Source: Silene conica (Eukaryota > Streptophyta > Magnoliopsida > Caryophyllales > Caryophyllaceae). Taken from it: DNA of 64,000 bases. Below, in pieces: positions 44,904 through 54,758 of the stretch (position 1 is the stretch's first letter; every line of letters starts with the position of its first letter). A program made the translations under genes and the position numbers. The stretch spans positions 54,532,202 to 54,596,201 of the forward strand of contig CM055312.2 of NCBI GenBank assembly GCA_029255685.2. Direction: 5' to 3'. Under the pieces are notes generated by a model, which worked only from the letters and a program-made list of their open reading frames with translations, was not told where the DNA came from and made no database searches.

Positions 44904-45291
44904 GCTCTCTGAGCCGGTCGACCGACCGGCCGCCGGTCGACCGGCTGGGAGAGCATATTGGGTATTTATCGAGATTTTGAGAATCAGGCCTTGGGACTGC
45001 CAGCCGGCCGACCGGCTGCCTGCCGACCGGCTGGTGGTCATTTTCCTTGTATAGTGTGTTTTTGCGATGAACATAGAATAGAAGGGAGCCCAGCCGGTAG
45101 ACCGGCCGCCTGCCAGCCGCCTGGGAGTGCATTTGGGGTTTGGTTACGAGACTTGCAAAAGCTTGGGAAGGTCTTCCCAGGCGGCCGACCGGCTGCCTGC
45201 CGACCGGCTGGGAACCCTTTCTTGTGTGTTCTCGGTTTTAAAAGAAGAAGAAGGCTGAGAGGCCACCAACCGGCTGCCTGCCGACCGGCTG
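44904..45291 (+). repeat. Five dyad modules (Ty3-4 5' LTR)
   Basis: The first (44904-44954) is a 20-nt-arm hairpin, GCTCTCTGAGCCGG.../...CCGGCTGGGAGAGC, with one mismatch and one G.U. The next are CAGCCGG...CCGGCTG modules of 33 bp at 45001, 45091 and 45178, and one at 45267 that has lost 8 bp. Starts are about 90 bp apart. Confidence 0.87.
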
Positions 45292-45588
45292 GGGACCCCT
45301 GAAGGCTTTTTATTGTTTTCGATCGTAACTTTTGAACGGTTGATCGATTTTGATTGAAATTCGCTTTGTATACCTGTGGTATATATTTGAGGTCCCCGGT
45401 ATACGGGCAACACCATATTGGGTTCGGGAAAGGAGTGAGGATAGAGACCCCCCGGTCGGGTAACCGAAAGGGAAACCGGCTCTCCCTCGTCTCAGTTCCC
45501 GGGATCAATTAAGTGTTGATTAGAGGTCTAAGAAGTTAGAACTATAGGTTAGTTTCTACCTTTGGATGTTAGTGGTTACAATGGCTGT

Positions 45589-46089
45589 CGCGTGGTGGGA
45601 TATGTGTTAAGTTCACCTCTGGACCCACTACGTGTTTATATGTCGCGTGACGGGATATGTGTTAAGCTCATCTCTGGACCCGTTACGTGTTTTGCTTGGG
45701 CGTGTCAGGATATGTGTTAAGCTCACCTCTGGACCTGACACGTGATCGGTTGTCGTACACGGGATATGTGTTAAGTTCACCTCTGGACCCGTTGTGCGGT
45801 GACTGCGTATTGGGATATGTGTTAAGTTCACCTCTGGACCCAATACATGTTTGTAGCATCGGGATATGTGTTAAGTTCACCTCTGGACCCTTTGCTTTTG
45901 GATGATTAGGGATATGTGTTAAGTTCACCTCTGGACCCTTTTCATGATTGTAAGTTTAGGGATATGTGTTAAGTTCACCTCTGGACCCTTTACTTGATTA
46001 GATGTTGGGATATGTGTTAAGTTCACCTCTGGACCCGACATAGTGTAGTAATGGGATATGTGTTAAGTTCACCTCTGGACCCGTTGCTA
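45589..46089 (+). repeat. Tandem array of ten hairpins with constant loop and variable complementary stems (Ty3-4 5' LTR)
   Basis: Each unit is a variable 5' arm ending GG or GGG, a 24-nt loop (ATATGTGTTAAG...CACCTCTGGA), then CC or CCC and a variable 3' arm. Arms in order: CGCGTGGTGGG/CCCACTACGTG; CGCGTGACGGG/CCCGTTACGTG; GCGTGTCAGG/CCTGACACGT; CGTACACGGG/CCCGTTGTGCG (one bulge); GTATTGGG/CCCAATAC; then four weaker or internally mismatched ones; finally TAGTAATGGG/CCCGTTGCTA. Non-Watson-Crick pairs are mostly G.U when read on the element's sense strand. Loops are nearly identical, with only C/T changes in units 2 and 3. Confidence 0.93.
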
Positions 46090-46094
46090 GTGTT

Positions 46095-46210
46095 ATGGAT
46101 GTGTATCTGCTTGCCTAGATGATGGTACAGTGTCAGATATGCATGATGAGGTATGGATGTTTATCTGCTTGCCTAGATGATGGTACAGTGTCAGATATGC
46201 ATGTCGAGTT
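46095..46210 (+). repeat. 58-bp tandem duplication (Ty3-4 5' LTR)
   Basis: ATGGATGTGTATCTGCTTGC... is repeated twice, including GATGATGGTACAGTGTCAG in both units. The copy in the 3' LTR is at about 53672-53787. Confidence 0.85.
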
Positions 46211-46860
46211 ATTGATGTTTATTCATTTGAGGTTAAATCATCCAAGGCGTTGGATGACTCTTGTTCGGTTTCGTAAATAATTGGATTGAAAGACCCCCGA
46301 CTGGGTAACCAGTAGGGAGACCGGCTCTCCTTCCTAATTGTTTATGAAGTTGGTTGAGAGCCGTGCATGATAATCGCATGATAGTAAGAGATCAGATGAT
46401 GAGTTGTTTATACTTCACATGTTGTTATATGCTGGAGTATTCTGTATTGTTTTATGTGTTACGTGTTGTCACAAAAGGTGGCTAGGAGAACTCTAGTCAC
46501 TCCCCACTGATTGTGGCGTACATGTTTTCATGTATGTAGGTATATGCAGGATTGGAGATCGGGGTTCATGAGAGCTAGCGAGCGATGATCCTATCATCTT
46601 GACATACCCTTATATATCGTTTAGCTGGACTCTTAGTTTCGATACTTGTTTTGGTGCCTGTGGGGATGTACCATCCCAGGCTTGTATTTATGTTTTGGAT
46701 TCTGTACTTAGAACTGCTACTTATCTATTTTGGTTTCAGTTTCAGTTTACATTTCAGTGTAAGACTTCTCGCATGTTGTTTCTTTAAAAAGTTTTAATTC
46801 CGCTGCATTTTTGGTACTTTTATGTGTTTATATTTCCGTTTTCGCGAGGGGTTTTACAGT

Positions 46861-46872
46861 TGGTATCAGAGC
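46861..46872 (+). other. Ty3-4 primer binding site (initiator Met-tRNA type)
   Basis: TGGTATCAGAGC lies two bases after the LTR end at 46858 and is complementary to the 3' end of initiator Met-tRNA. Confidence 0.92.
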
Positions 46873-47024
46873 ATTATTGCTCCCGACGCACTCATGTGAC
46901 CCCCAACCTTAACTTGACCAAATAAACAAATAATGAATGAGAGATGGGTAGATCTAAGGACTTATTTTGTAGTCTATTTGTGATTGCTAATTGCTAAGCT
47001 AATCCTTGTTTTCTCTTTTGAAGG

Positions 47025-50000
47025 ATGGTGATACCTAGGGCAGCTGATAACATTGTACTACAAGCAATTTAGCATTTGCTTGAGACTCAGAGACAGCAAG
47101 CGGGGAATTTTCCACCTCCTCCACCGCCAGGCAACGAGGCTAATCGTCCTGGTAGTTTCTCATGGATAGCTTCGCAGATGTCCCGTAGCCACGTGAAGAC
47201 TTATGGTGGCGAGGTTGACCCGGTAGCTCTTACCGAGTGGTTTAGAGAGATGGAGAGGAGCTTTGCGATGTATTCGGTGAGTAGAGATGATAGAGTGCGG
47301 CTAGCCACTCACTTTCTTACTCTTGAGGCCGATAGGTGGTGGGCGTTGACAGGACCTACTTTCACTCTTGATCCACTGTTCGATTGGGATGCTTTTAAGG
47401 ATAAGCTCGAGAAGAGGTTCTATCCTAAAGAGCTCAGATCACAGCGACTCAAAGAATTCATGGATTTGAAGCAAGGCAAGATGTCAGTTCAGGAGTTCAC
47501 AGACCGTTTCAACCATCTGGCTCACTTTGCATCGAGGTTTGTCAGAGATGAGGCTGAGAGAGTCTACTTTTACCGTGGCAAGCTAGGGCCACGCATCGAG
47601 AGCATGGTTCGTCGTGACTCTACTTCTTTTGTGGAGGTGTATGATGATGCTATTTGGGCCGAGAGTTCTATTCGTGCCATAGACGCTGAGACCCGTGGCG
47701 CTACTTCTAGTGTGACTCCTCACCAGAGATCCGTGTACCAGGGGAAGAGACCATTTGTTCCTTCTACTTCTTCGCCTTCTTCTCAGAAGAAGCGTTTTGA
47801 GAGGTTCTCTGCTCCGGTTGCTAAGACCTTTGTTCACACCGACACATCTCCTAGTGTTTGCCACCGTTGTGGTAAACCTTCTCATCCGGGTTTTGATTGT
47901 TTCAAGAATGCCTATAAGTGTTTCACTTGTAATGGATTTGGGCATCGATCGTATGAGTGTCCTGAGAGGAACACCGCACTTGGCAAGGCTGCCACTGCTG
48001 CTGCAGCGACTAAAGGAGGGAAGCCGAAAGGGAAGATTTTTGTGATGACTAGGGCTGAGGCAGAGGCTCATCCAGACATTGTTGCCGGTATATTTTCTGT
48101 TCTTGGCGTTGAGTGCCTTATTTTATTCGATACTGGAGCTTCTTTATCATTTATATCGACTCAGTTCGCCGACCGTCTAGCTCTTGAGTCTTCACTGGTT
48201 GAGGAGACTTCTATTTCCTTACCTTCTGGAGACGTGTTTTCCTGCTCTTCGTCCCATAGGGATGTTCCTATTATTATTGGTCAAGCCATATTTCCAGCGG
48301 ACTTACTGAGATTTCCTCTCGAGGAGTTTGACATTATCCTCGGTATGGATTGGTTATCGCGATACCACGCTCGCTTCGAGTGTCGCGACCAGAAAATCTG
48401 CTTGAGGAGCTCTTCAGGAGTTCGTGTTTCCTATAGGGGAACTCGCCCTCAAAAGGGTGTCCGAGTGATTTCTTCGATGAAAGCTTCTCGTCTTCTTAGG
48501 AAGGGTTGCCAAGCCTTCCTGTGTGTTGTTACAGCTGCTAAACCATCGCTACCGAAGCTTGAGGATGTAGCCATTGTTTGTGAGTATCCAGATGTGTTCC
48601 CAGATGACTTGCCAGGGATACCGCCAGAGAGAGATGTGGAGTTTACTATTGAGCTTGTTCCAGGTACCGGACCGATTTCTAAAGCTCCTTACCGTATGGC
48701 TCCGCCAGAGTTGAAAGAGTTGAAGCAGCAATTGGAAGAGATGATCGAGAAGGGTTTCATTAGACCTAGTGCTTCTCCGTGGGGTGCTCCCGTTTTGTTC
48801 GTTAAGAAGAAAGATGGTTCCATGAGACTGTGCATTGACTATAGAGAGCTGAACCGAGTGACCGTGAAGAACAGATATCCTTTGCCTAGGATAGATGACT
48901 TGTTTGATCAGTTGAGAGGTGCTTCTAGGTTTTCTAAGATTGATCTTCGATCGGGTTATCATCAGATTCCAGTGAGAGAGGCTGACATTGCGAAGACTGC
49001 TTTTCGTACCAGATATGGGCATTTTGAGTTCGTGGTTATGCCTTTCGGGTTGACTAATGCACCGGCTATTTTTATGGATCAGATGAACCGTACCTTCAGT
49101 GAGTATCTCGATACTTGTGTCGTGGTTTTCATTGATGACATTTTGATATATTCGAAGACCGATGAGGAACATGCTGAACATCTTCGCTTGATTTTAGGGA
49201 TTCTGCGCAGACAGAAATGGTTCGCAAAGTTTTCAAAGTGTGAATTTTGGCTCTCGAAGGTTGCCTTTTTAGGACATGTGATATCCAGCGAGGGTGTGAT
49301 GGTAGACCCCGCAAAGATAGAGGCTGTGGTTGATTGGGAGAGTCCCAAGGATGTAGGAGAGATCCGTAGCTTTTTGGGTTTGGCAGGCTACTACCGTCGA
49401 TTCGTGGAGGATTTTTCGAGATTGGCTCGCCCGATGACTCAGTTACTGAAGAAAGAAGCCAAATTTGTGTGGACCGACAAGTGTGAGAGTTCTTTCCAGG
49501 AGTTGAAGACCAGATTGACTTCCGCCCCCGTGTTAGCTTTGCCAGAGATCGGAGTGGACTTTGATGTGTATTGTGATGCTTCGATGTTAGGACTTGGATG
49601 CGTACTGATGCAGAGTGGTAAGGTAATAGCCTACTCATCTAGACAGTTGAGAGTTCATGAGGTGAACTATCCGACACATGATTTGGAGTTGGCCGCAGTC
49701 GTTCATGCCTTGAAGATGTGGCGGCATTACCTGATGGGATCTCATTGCCGTATTTTCACAGATCACAAGAGTCTTAAGTACATTTTTACTCAGAAAGACC
49801 TTAACATGAGACAGAGACGTTGGCTAGAGTTGGTGAAAGATTACGACATCGAGTTGTTATATCATGAGGGAAAAGCCAACGTAGTTGCAGATGCGCTTAG
49901 CCGCAAGACTTCTCACTCGTTGAGTGCCATGAGAGTATTTCCCGATGAGTTGTGTTCCGAGTTCCGGAAGCTGAGATTAGAGATGGTGGGTAGTGGTTTT

Positions 50001-51461
50001 GATTGGTTATCTGCTATGACTGCCGAGCCGTCTTTATATTGGGAGATTCGCCAGAGTTTACCTTCAGATGCCGATTTCAAGAAGTTCGAGGCTAAGATTT
50101 CGAGTGGTGTTGCACCTGACTTGGTGATTGATGCTGATGGTTTCCTTAGGTTCCGTGGTAGGATGTATGTTCCTGATGTGCCAGATTTGAGGAAGAAGGT
50201 TCTTGATGAGGCTCACTTGTCACCGTATTCCGTTCATCCAGGAGGAGAGAAGATGCACAAGGATTTGAGGCTTATGTTTTGGTGGCCTGGTATGAAGAAG
50301 GAGATCTTAGATTACGTTAGTAGGTGCTTGACTTGTCAACAAGTCAAGATAGAGCATAGGAGACCTGGTGGTTTGCTACAGCCGCTTCCCGTTCCTCAGT
50401 GGAAGTGGGAGTGCATATCTATGGATTTTGTTACTGCTTTGCCTAAGACCGTGGGAGGCAAAGATGCGATTTGGGTTATTGTTGATCGTCTAACTAAGTG
50501 TGCCAGATTCGTGCCGATCAGAGAGACATGGGATATGGACCGTTTAGCCAGGGCTTATATTGCTGAGATAGTCCGATATCATGGCGTGCCGAGAGAGATA
50601 GTTTCAGATCGTGATCCTCGTTTTTGTTCCAGGTTCTGGAAGGCTTTGCAGGAGGCTATGGGTAGCCGTTTGTTGATGAGTACTGCTTTTCATGCCGCGA
50701 CCGATGGTCAGTCCGAGAGGACCATACAGACACTTGAGGATTTGCTCCGCGCTTGTGCCCTCGATTTTCAGAGTTCTTGGGAGCAGTGTTTGCCGTTGGT
50801 GGAGTTTTCTTACAACAACAGTTATCATGCTTCCATTGGTATGGCTCCATACGAGGCTCTATATGGTAGGAGGTGCCGTAGTCCGATTTGTTGGGACCAG
50901 GCTAGTGATGTTCGTGACCTTGGACCTGATCAGCTAGCTGAGACCATTGACCGTGTCCAGCTTATTAGGAACAGGATGAAAGCCGCTCAGGACCGGCAGA
51001 AGTCCTATGCTGATGTTCGTCGTAGACCCTTAGAGTTCGAGGAGGGTGACAGTGTCTTTTTGAGAGTGTCTCCGATGAAGGGCGTCAAAAGGTTTGGCGT
51101 TAAGGGCAAGCTAAGCCCTAAGTACATTGGACCTTTTGTGATCGCAAAGAGGATTGGCGCCGTAGCATATCGTTTGGACTTGCCTCCTAGCTTGGGCAAG
51201 GTTCATAACGTTTTTCACGTTTCCCAACTCCGCAGATACATTAGTGACCCGAGTCATGTTTTGCCTAGAGAGATTGAGAACTTGGAGCCGAGTCTTGCTT
51301 TCGAGGAGCGTCCAGTGAAGATCCTTGACCGACAGGAGAGGAAGCTTAGGAGCAAGGTGGTGCCCTTGGTGAAGATTCTTTGGCGTTGCGGTGAGGTCGA
51401 GGAGCAGACTTGGGAGACTGAGGCTTCGATGCGTGCTGCGCATCCCTTCTTATTCGATTGA
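47025..51461 (+). CDS. Ty3-4 gag-pol polyprotein (one stop near the N-terminus)
   Basis: ATG at 47025 ([15 protein letters not shown]) is followed by TAG at codon 16 (47070-47072). The same frame is then open for 1461 codons, so the protein is complete except for this stop. Domains: Gag capsid (about 40-200, [18 protein letters not shown]), two zinc knuckles [14 protein letters not shown] and [14 protein letters not shown] (about 280 and 299), protease [10 protein letters not shown] (about 367), and reverse transcriptase with [12 protein letters not shown] (about 702). RNase H follows with [10 protein letters not shown], then integrase with a zinc region and core ([25 protein letters not shown]). 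A chromodomain-like end ([14 protein letters not shown]) closes it. Translation could restart at a downstream Met (MSRSHVK). Otherwise the copy is defective in cis. Confidence 0.9.
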
Positions 51462-51507
51462 GGTATAGTATATAGATTTATATCCGTTCGAGTTTCGAGG
51501 ACGAAAC

Positions 51508-51526
51508 TTTTTGAAGTTGGGGTGAT
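51508..51526 (+). other. Ty3-4 polypurine tract region
   Basis: TTTTTGAAGTTGGGGTGAT lies directly before the 3' LTR start TGTAACATCC. The same string, slightly changed, precedes the Ty3-2 3' LTR at 33418. Confidence 0.75.
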
Positions 51527-52472
51527 TGTAACATCCCGTATTTTCGTAAAATCTAATTTAATCGTTTTAAATTATTTTAAGTAATAAAATAATATTTTAA
51601 TAAGTTAACTCAGAAGATTTTAATTTTATAAGTGAGATCCGTCTTAAGAACCTCAAGTCCTTAAGACGAATGCAACTTGGCATGTAAATATCCGACTTAA
51701 ACATCGTTCCATTAATCCGACCCATTTTAATTACTCGGAAAGTACAGTCCTTAAAACCCCATAAACCCCTAATATGTCGACATTCATCCTCCATCTTCAA
51801 CATTTTTACAGTAAACATAATATCCTCAAAACCTCCATAAAACCTCTCTTTCTTTTGTGAAATTCTCCATCATCCGTTCTTCAAATCGCAAAAGTAAGTA
51901 CATTTTCGGAATCCTCGTTCAATTTCCAAGTCATCTATCACTTCGGTTTCTCGTTTCCATCACTTCGAAAATTCAGCCTGTTTTCATAATTCCGTTTTTA
52001 TGCTCTTAAACCGGTTTTCTTTGTTTTCAGGCGAAGGATTTGACAACCCGGACATTGATAGCTTCATACTCGAGGAAGATCTTTAGCCGGATAAGCTTGA
52101 GAGGTGACGATAATGAGAAACTCGGCCTTTATGTGTATATTAGCATATTTGTTGTGATTTTTGTTTGATTTCTGTTTTTGGTTGATAAAAATTGATCAAG
52201 GGACTTAGTAACATGTTTAGGATGATGTTATGATGTCGAATTCATGCTTGAATCGATTGTTATGTGTTCTTAAGCATATTTTCTGTTTTTCTCATTTTGC
52301 GACGGATACAAGTTAAATTCGTTTGAGGATTGTTATGGGACTTACTTGCTGGTAGATTAGTGGTAATTGGTATTTGTTGTTGTTGGGTAAATGTCTTGTG
52401 TAGTAATTCTGAAGTTTGTAGGTCGATTATTGAAGTTTTCGTATGTTGCGTTTTTGCGAAAATGCGTTACAG

Positions 52473-52868
52473 GCTCTCTGAGCCGGTCGACCGACCGGCC
52501 GCCGGTCGACCGGCTGGGAGAGCATATTGGGTATTTATCGAGATTTTGAGAATCAGGCCTTGGGACTGCCAGCCGGCCGACCGGCTGCCTGCCGACCGGC
52601 TGGTGGTCATTTTCCTTGTATAGTGTGTTTTTGCGATGAACATAGAATAGAAGGGAGCCCAGCCGGTAGACCGGCCGCCTGCCAGCCGGCTGGGAGTGCA
52701 TTTGGGGTTTGGTTACGAGACTTGCAAAAGCTTGGGAAGGTCTTCCCAGCCGGCCGACCGGCTGCCTGCCGACCGGCTGAGAACCCTTTCTTGTGTGTTC
52801 TCGGTTTTAAAAGAAGAAGAAGGCTGAGAGGTCACCAGCCGGCCGACCGGCTGCCTGCCGACCGGCTG
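52473..52868 (+). repeat. Five dyad modules (Ty3-4 3' LTR)
   Basis: Modules at 52570, 52660, 52747 and 52836 are all 33 bp, spaced 90, 87 and 89 bp, after the longer hairpin at 52473. Where the two LTRs differ, this copy keeps the better pairing (for example GCCGGCTGGG at 52684 versus GCCGCCTGGG in the 5' LTR). Confidence 0.87.
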
Positions 52869-53165
52869 GGGACCCCTGAAGGCTTTTTATTGTTTTCGAT
52901 CGTAACTTTTGAACGGTTGATCGATTTTGATTGAAATTCGCTTTGTATACCTGTGGTATATATTTGAGGTCCCCGGTATACGGGCAACACCATATTGGGT
53001 TCGGGAAAGGAGTGAGGATAGAGACCCCCCGGTCGGGTAACCGAAAGGGAAACCGGCTCTCCCTCGTCTCAGTTCCCGGGATCAATTAAGTTTTGATTAG
53101 AGGTCTAAGAAGTTAGAACTATAGGTTAGTTTCTACCTTTGGATGTTAGTGGTTACAATGGTTGT

Positions 53166-53666
53166 CGCGTGGTGGGATATGTGTTAAGTTCACCTCTGGA
53201 CCCACTACGTGTTTATATGTCGCGTGACGGGATATGTGTTAAGCTCATCTCTGGACCCGTTACGTGTTTTGCTTGGGCGTGTCAGGATATGTGTTAAGCT
53301 CACCTCTGGACCTGACACGTGATCGGTTGTCGTACACGGGATATGTGTTAAGTTCACCTCTGGACCCGTTGTGCGGTGACTGCGTATTGGGATATGTGTT
53401 AAGTTCACCTCTGGACCCAATACATGTTTGTAGCATCGGGATATGTGTTAAGTTCACCTCTGGACCCTTTGCTTTTGGATGATTAGGGATATGTGTTAAG
53501 TTCACCTCTGGACCCTTTTCATGATTGTAAGTTTAGGGATATGTGTTAAGTTCACCTCTGGACCCTTTACTTGATTAGATGTTGGGATATGTGTTAAGTT
53601 CACCTCTGGACCCGACATAGTGTAGTAATGGGATATGTGTTAAGTTCACCTCTGGACCCGTTGCTA
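53166..53666 (+). repeat. Tandem array of ten hairpins (Ty3-4 3' LTR copy)
   Basis: This is the same ten units as 45589-46089, same length, and no change in arms or loops was noticed by eye. As an LTR copy it is not independent evidence for the structure. Confidence 0.93.
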
Positions 53667-54436
53667 GTGTTATGGATGTGTATCTGCTTGCCTAGATGAT
53701 GGTACAGTGTCAGATATGCATGATGAGGTATGGATGTTTATCTGCTTGCCTAGATGATGGTACAGTGTCAGATATGCATGTCGAGTTATTGATGTTTATT
53801 CATTTGAGGTTAAATCATCCAAGGCGTTGGATGACTCTTGTTCGGTTTCGTAAATAATTGGATTGAAAGACCCCCCGACTGGGTAACCAGTAGGGAGACC
53901 GGCTCTCCTTCCTAATTGTTTATGAAGTTGGTTGAGAGCCGTGCATGATAATCGCATGATAGTAAGAGATCAGATGATGAGTTGTTTATACTTCACATGT
54001 TGTTATATGCTGGAGTATTCTGTATTGTTTTATGTGTTACGTGTTGTCACAAAAGGTGGCTAGGAGAACTCTAGTCACTCCCCACTGATTGTGGCGTACA
54101 TGTTTTCATGTATGTAGGTATATGCAGGATTGGAGATCGGGGTTCATGAGAGCTAGCGAGCGATGATCCTATCATCTTGACATACCCTTATATATCGTTT
54201 AGCTGGACTCTTAGTTTCGATACTTGTTTTGGTGCCTGTAGGGATGTACCATCCCAGGCTTGTATTTATGTTTTGGATTCTGTACTTAGAACTGCTACTT
54301 ATCTATTTTGGTTTCAGTTTCAGTTTACATTTCAGTCTAAGACTTCTCGCATGTTGTTTCTTTAAAAAGTTTTAATTCCGCTGCATTTTTGGTACTTTTA
54401 TGTGTTTATATTTCCGTTTTCGCGAGGGGTTTTACA

Positions 54437-54758
54437 CATGTTGTATGTGTGTAGGTACATGAGGATGTTCTGCGGGGGTTACGTTGAGGCTAGCGAGCGA
54501 TGATCCATCATCGTTGACTTTTACCTTTCGTTAGCTAGACCTTAGACTTATGTTTCAGTATTTTGTGCCTGTAGGGATATGCTATCCCGGGCTGTTTTGT
54601 ATCGCACTTATATACTTATTTATGTTTTATTTTCTTACGCATGTTTAGTATTGTTAAGACACCTCGCATTTTTTCTTATCATGTCAAAAGTTTTAATTCC
54701 GCTGCACTTTTGGCATGTTTTGTATGTTTACCTTTACGCTTTCGCGAGGGGTTTTACA
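54437..54758 (+). repeat. Ty3-2 3' LTR, last piece
   Basis: It resumes with CATGTTGTATGTGTGTAGG, matching 27198 onward in the 5' LTR, and ends GGGGTTTTACA at 54758. This confirms that Ty3-4 is nested in Ty3-2. Confidence 0.88.

Larger units (their letters stand above)
43959..46858 (+). repeat. Ty3-4 5' LTR
   Basis: 2900 bp. Order of internal features: five dyad modules (44904-45291), a GACCCCCC...GGGAAACCGGCTCTCC block (about 45450), ten tandem hairpins (45589-46089), a 58-bp tandem duplication (46095-46210), hairpin TCATCCAA/TTGGATGA (46238-46257), a second GACCCCC...CCGGCTCTCC block (about 46292), and GCTAGCGAGCGATGATCC near 46573. It ends ...GGTTTTACA. Confidence 0.93.
43959..54436 (+). 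mobile_element. Ty3-4: nearly intact Ty3/gypsy (Tekay-like) element nested in the Ty3-2 3' LTR
   Basis: LTRs of 2900 and 2910 bp (TGTAACATCCCG...GGGGTTTTACA) are flanked by the target duplication CATGT (43954-43958 and 54437-54441). The Met-tRNA primer site is at 46861-46872, one long gag-pol frame follows, and the polypurine tract GTTGGGGTGAT sits before the 3' LTR. The LTR copies differ at few bases plus an 8-bp gap in one dyad module. The only coding lesion seen is a stop 16 codons into gag. The LTRs carry two structured arrays described separately. Confidence 0.93.
51527..54436 (+). repeat. Ty3-4 3' LTR
   Basis: This 2910-bp copy of 43959-46858 repeats every internal feature: dyad modules 52473-52868 (the last one complete here), hairpin array 53166-53666, tandem duplication about 53672-53787, and hairpin 53815-53834. 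It is followed by the target duplication CATGT. Confidence 0.93.
16184..54758 (+). mobile_element. Ty3-2: old Ty3/gypsy (Tekay-like) element, 5'-truncated, pol-deleted, carrying four nested insertions
   Basis: Its pieces are a 5' LTR (16184-17330 and 25911-27520), leader and primer site (27521-27596, 31671-31759), damaged gag (31760-about 32820), pol-less 3' internal DNA to 33418, and a 3' LTR (33419-33644, 41773-43958, 54437-54758). The intervening blocks are Copia-1, CACTA-1, Ty3-3 and Ty3-4, each with its own target duplication. The 5' LTR lacks the first 50 or so bases seen in the 3' LTR (TGTAACAGCCCGC...), so the left target duplication is gone. The LTR copies differ at many positions, so this is the oldest layer. 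Its gag is a close relative of Ty3-4. Confidence 0.85.

Noticed and set aside
45628..45928. Repeated peptide GPEVNLTHIP on the minus strand
   Set aside because: This is a translation of the tandem hairpin array. The period is not a constant multiple of three and the unit makes sense as nucleic-acid structure, not protein.
45589..46089. CRISPR array
   Set aside because: There is a constant repeat of about 30 bp with variable spacers, but spacers are self-complementary across the repeat, no cas genes exist and the setting is a plant retroelement LTR.
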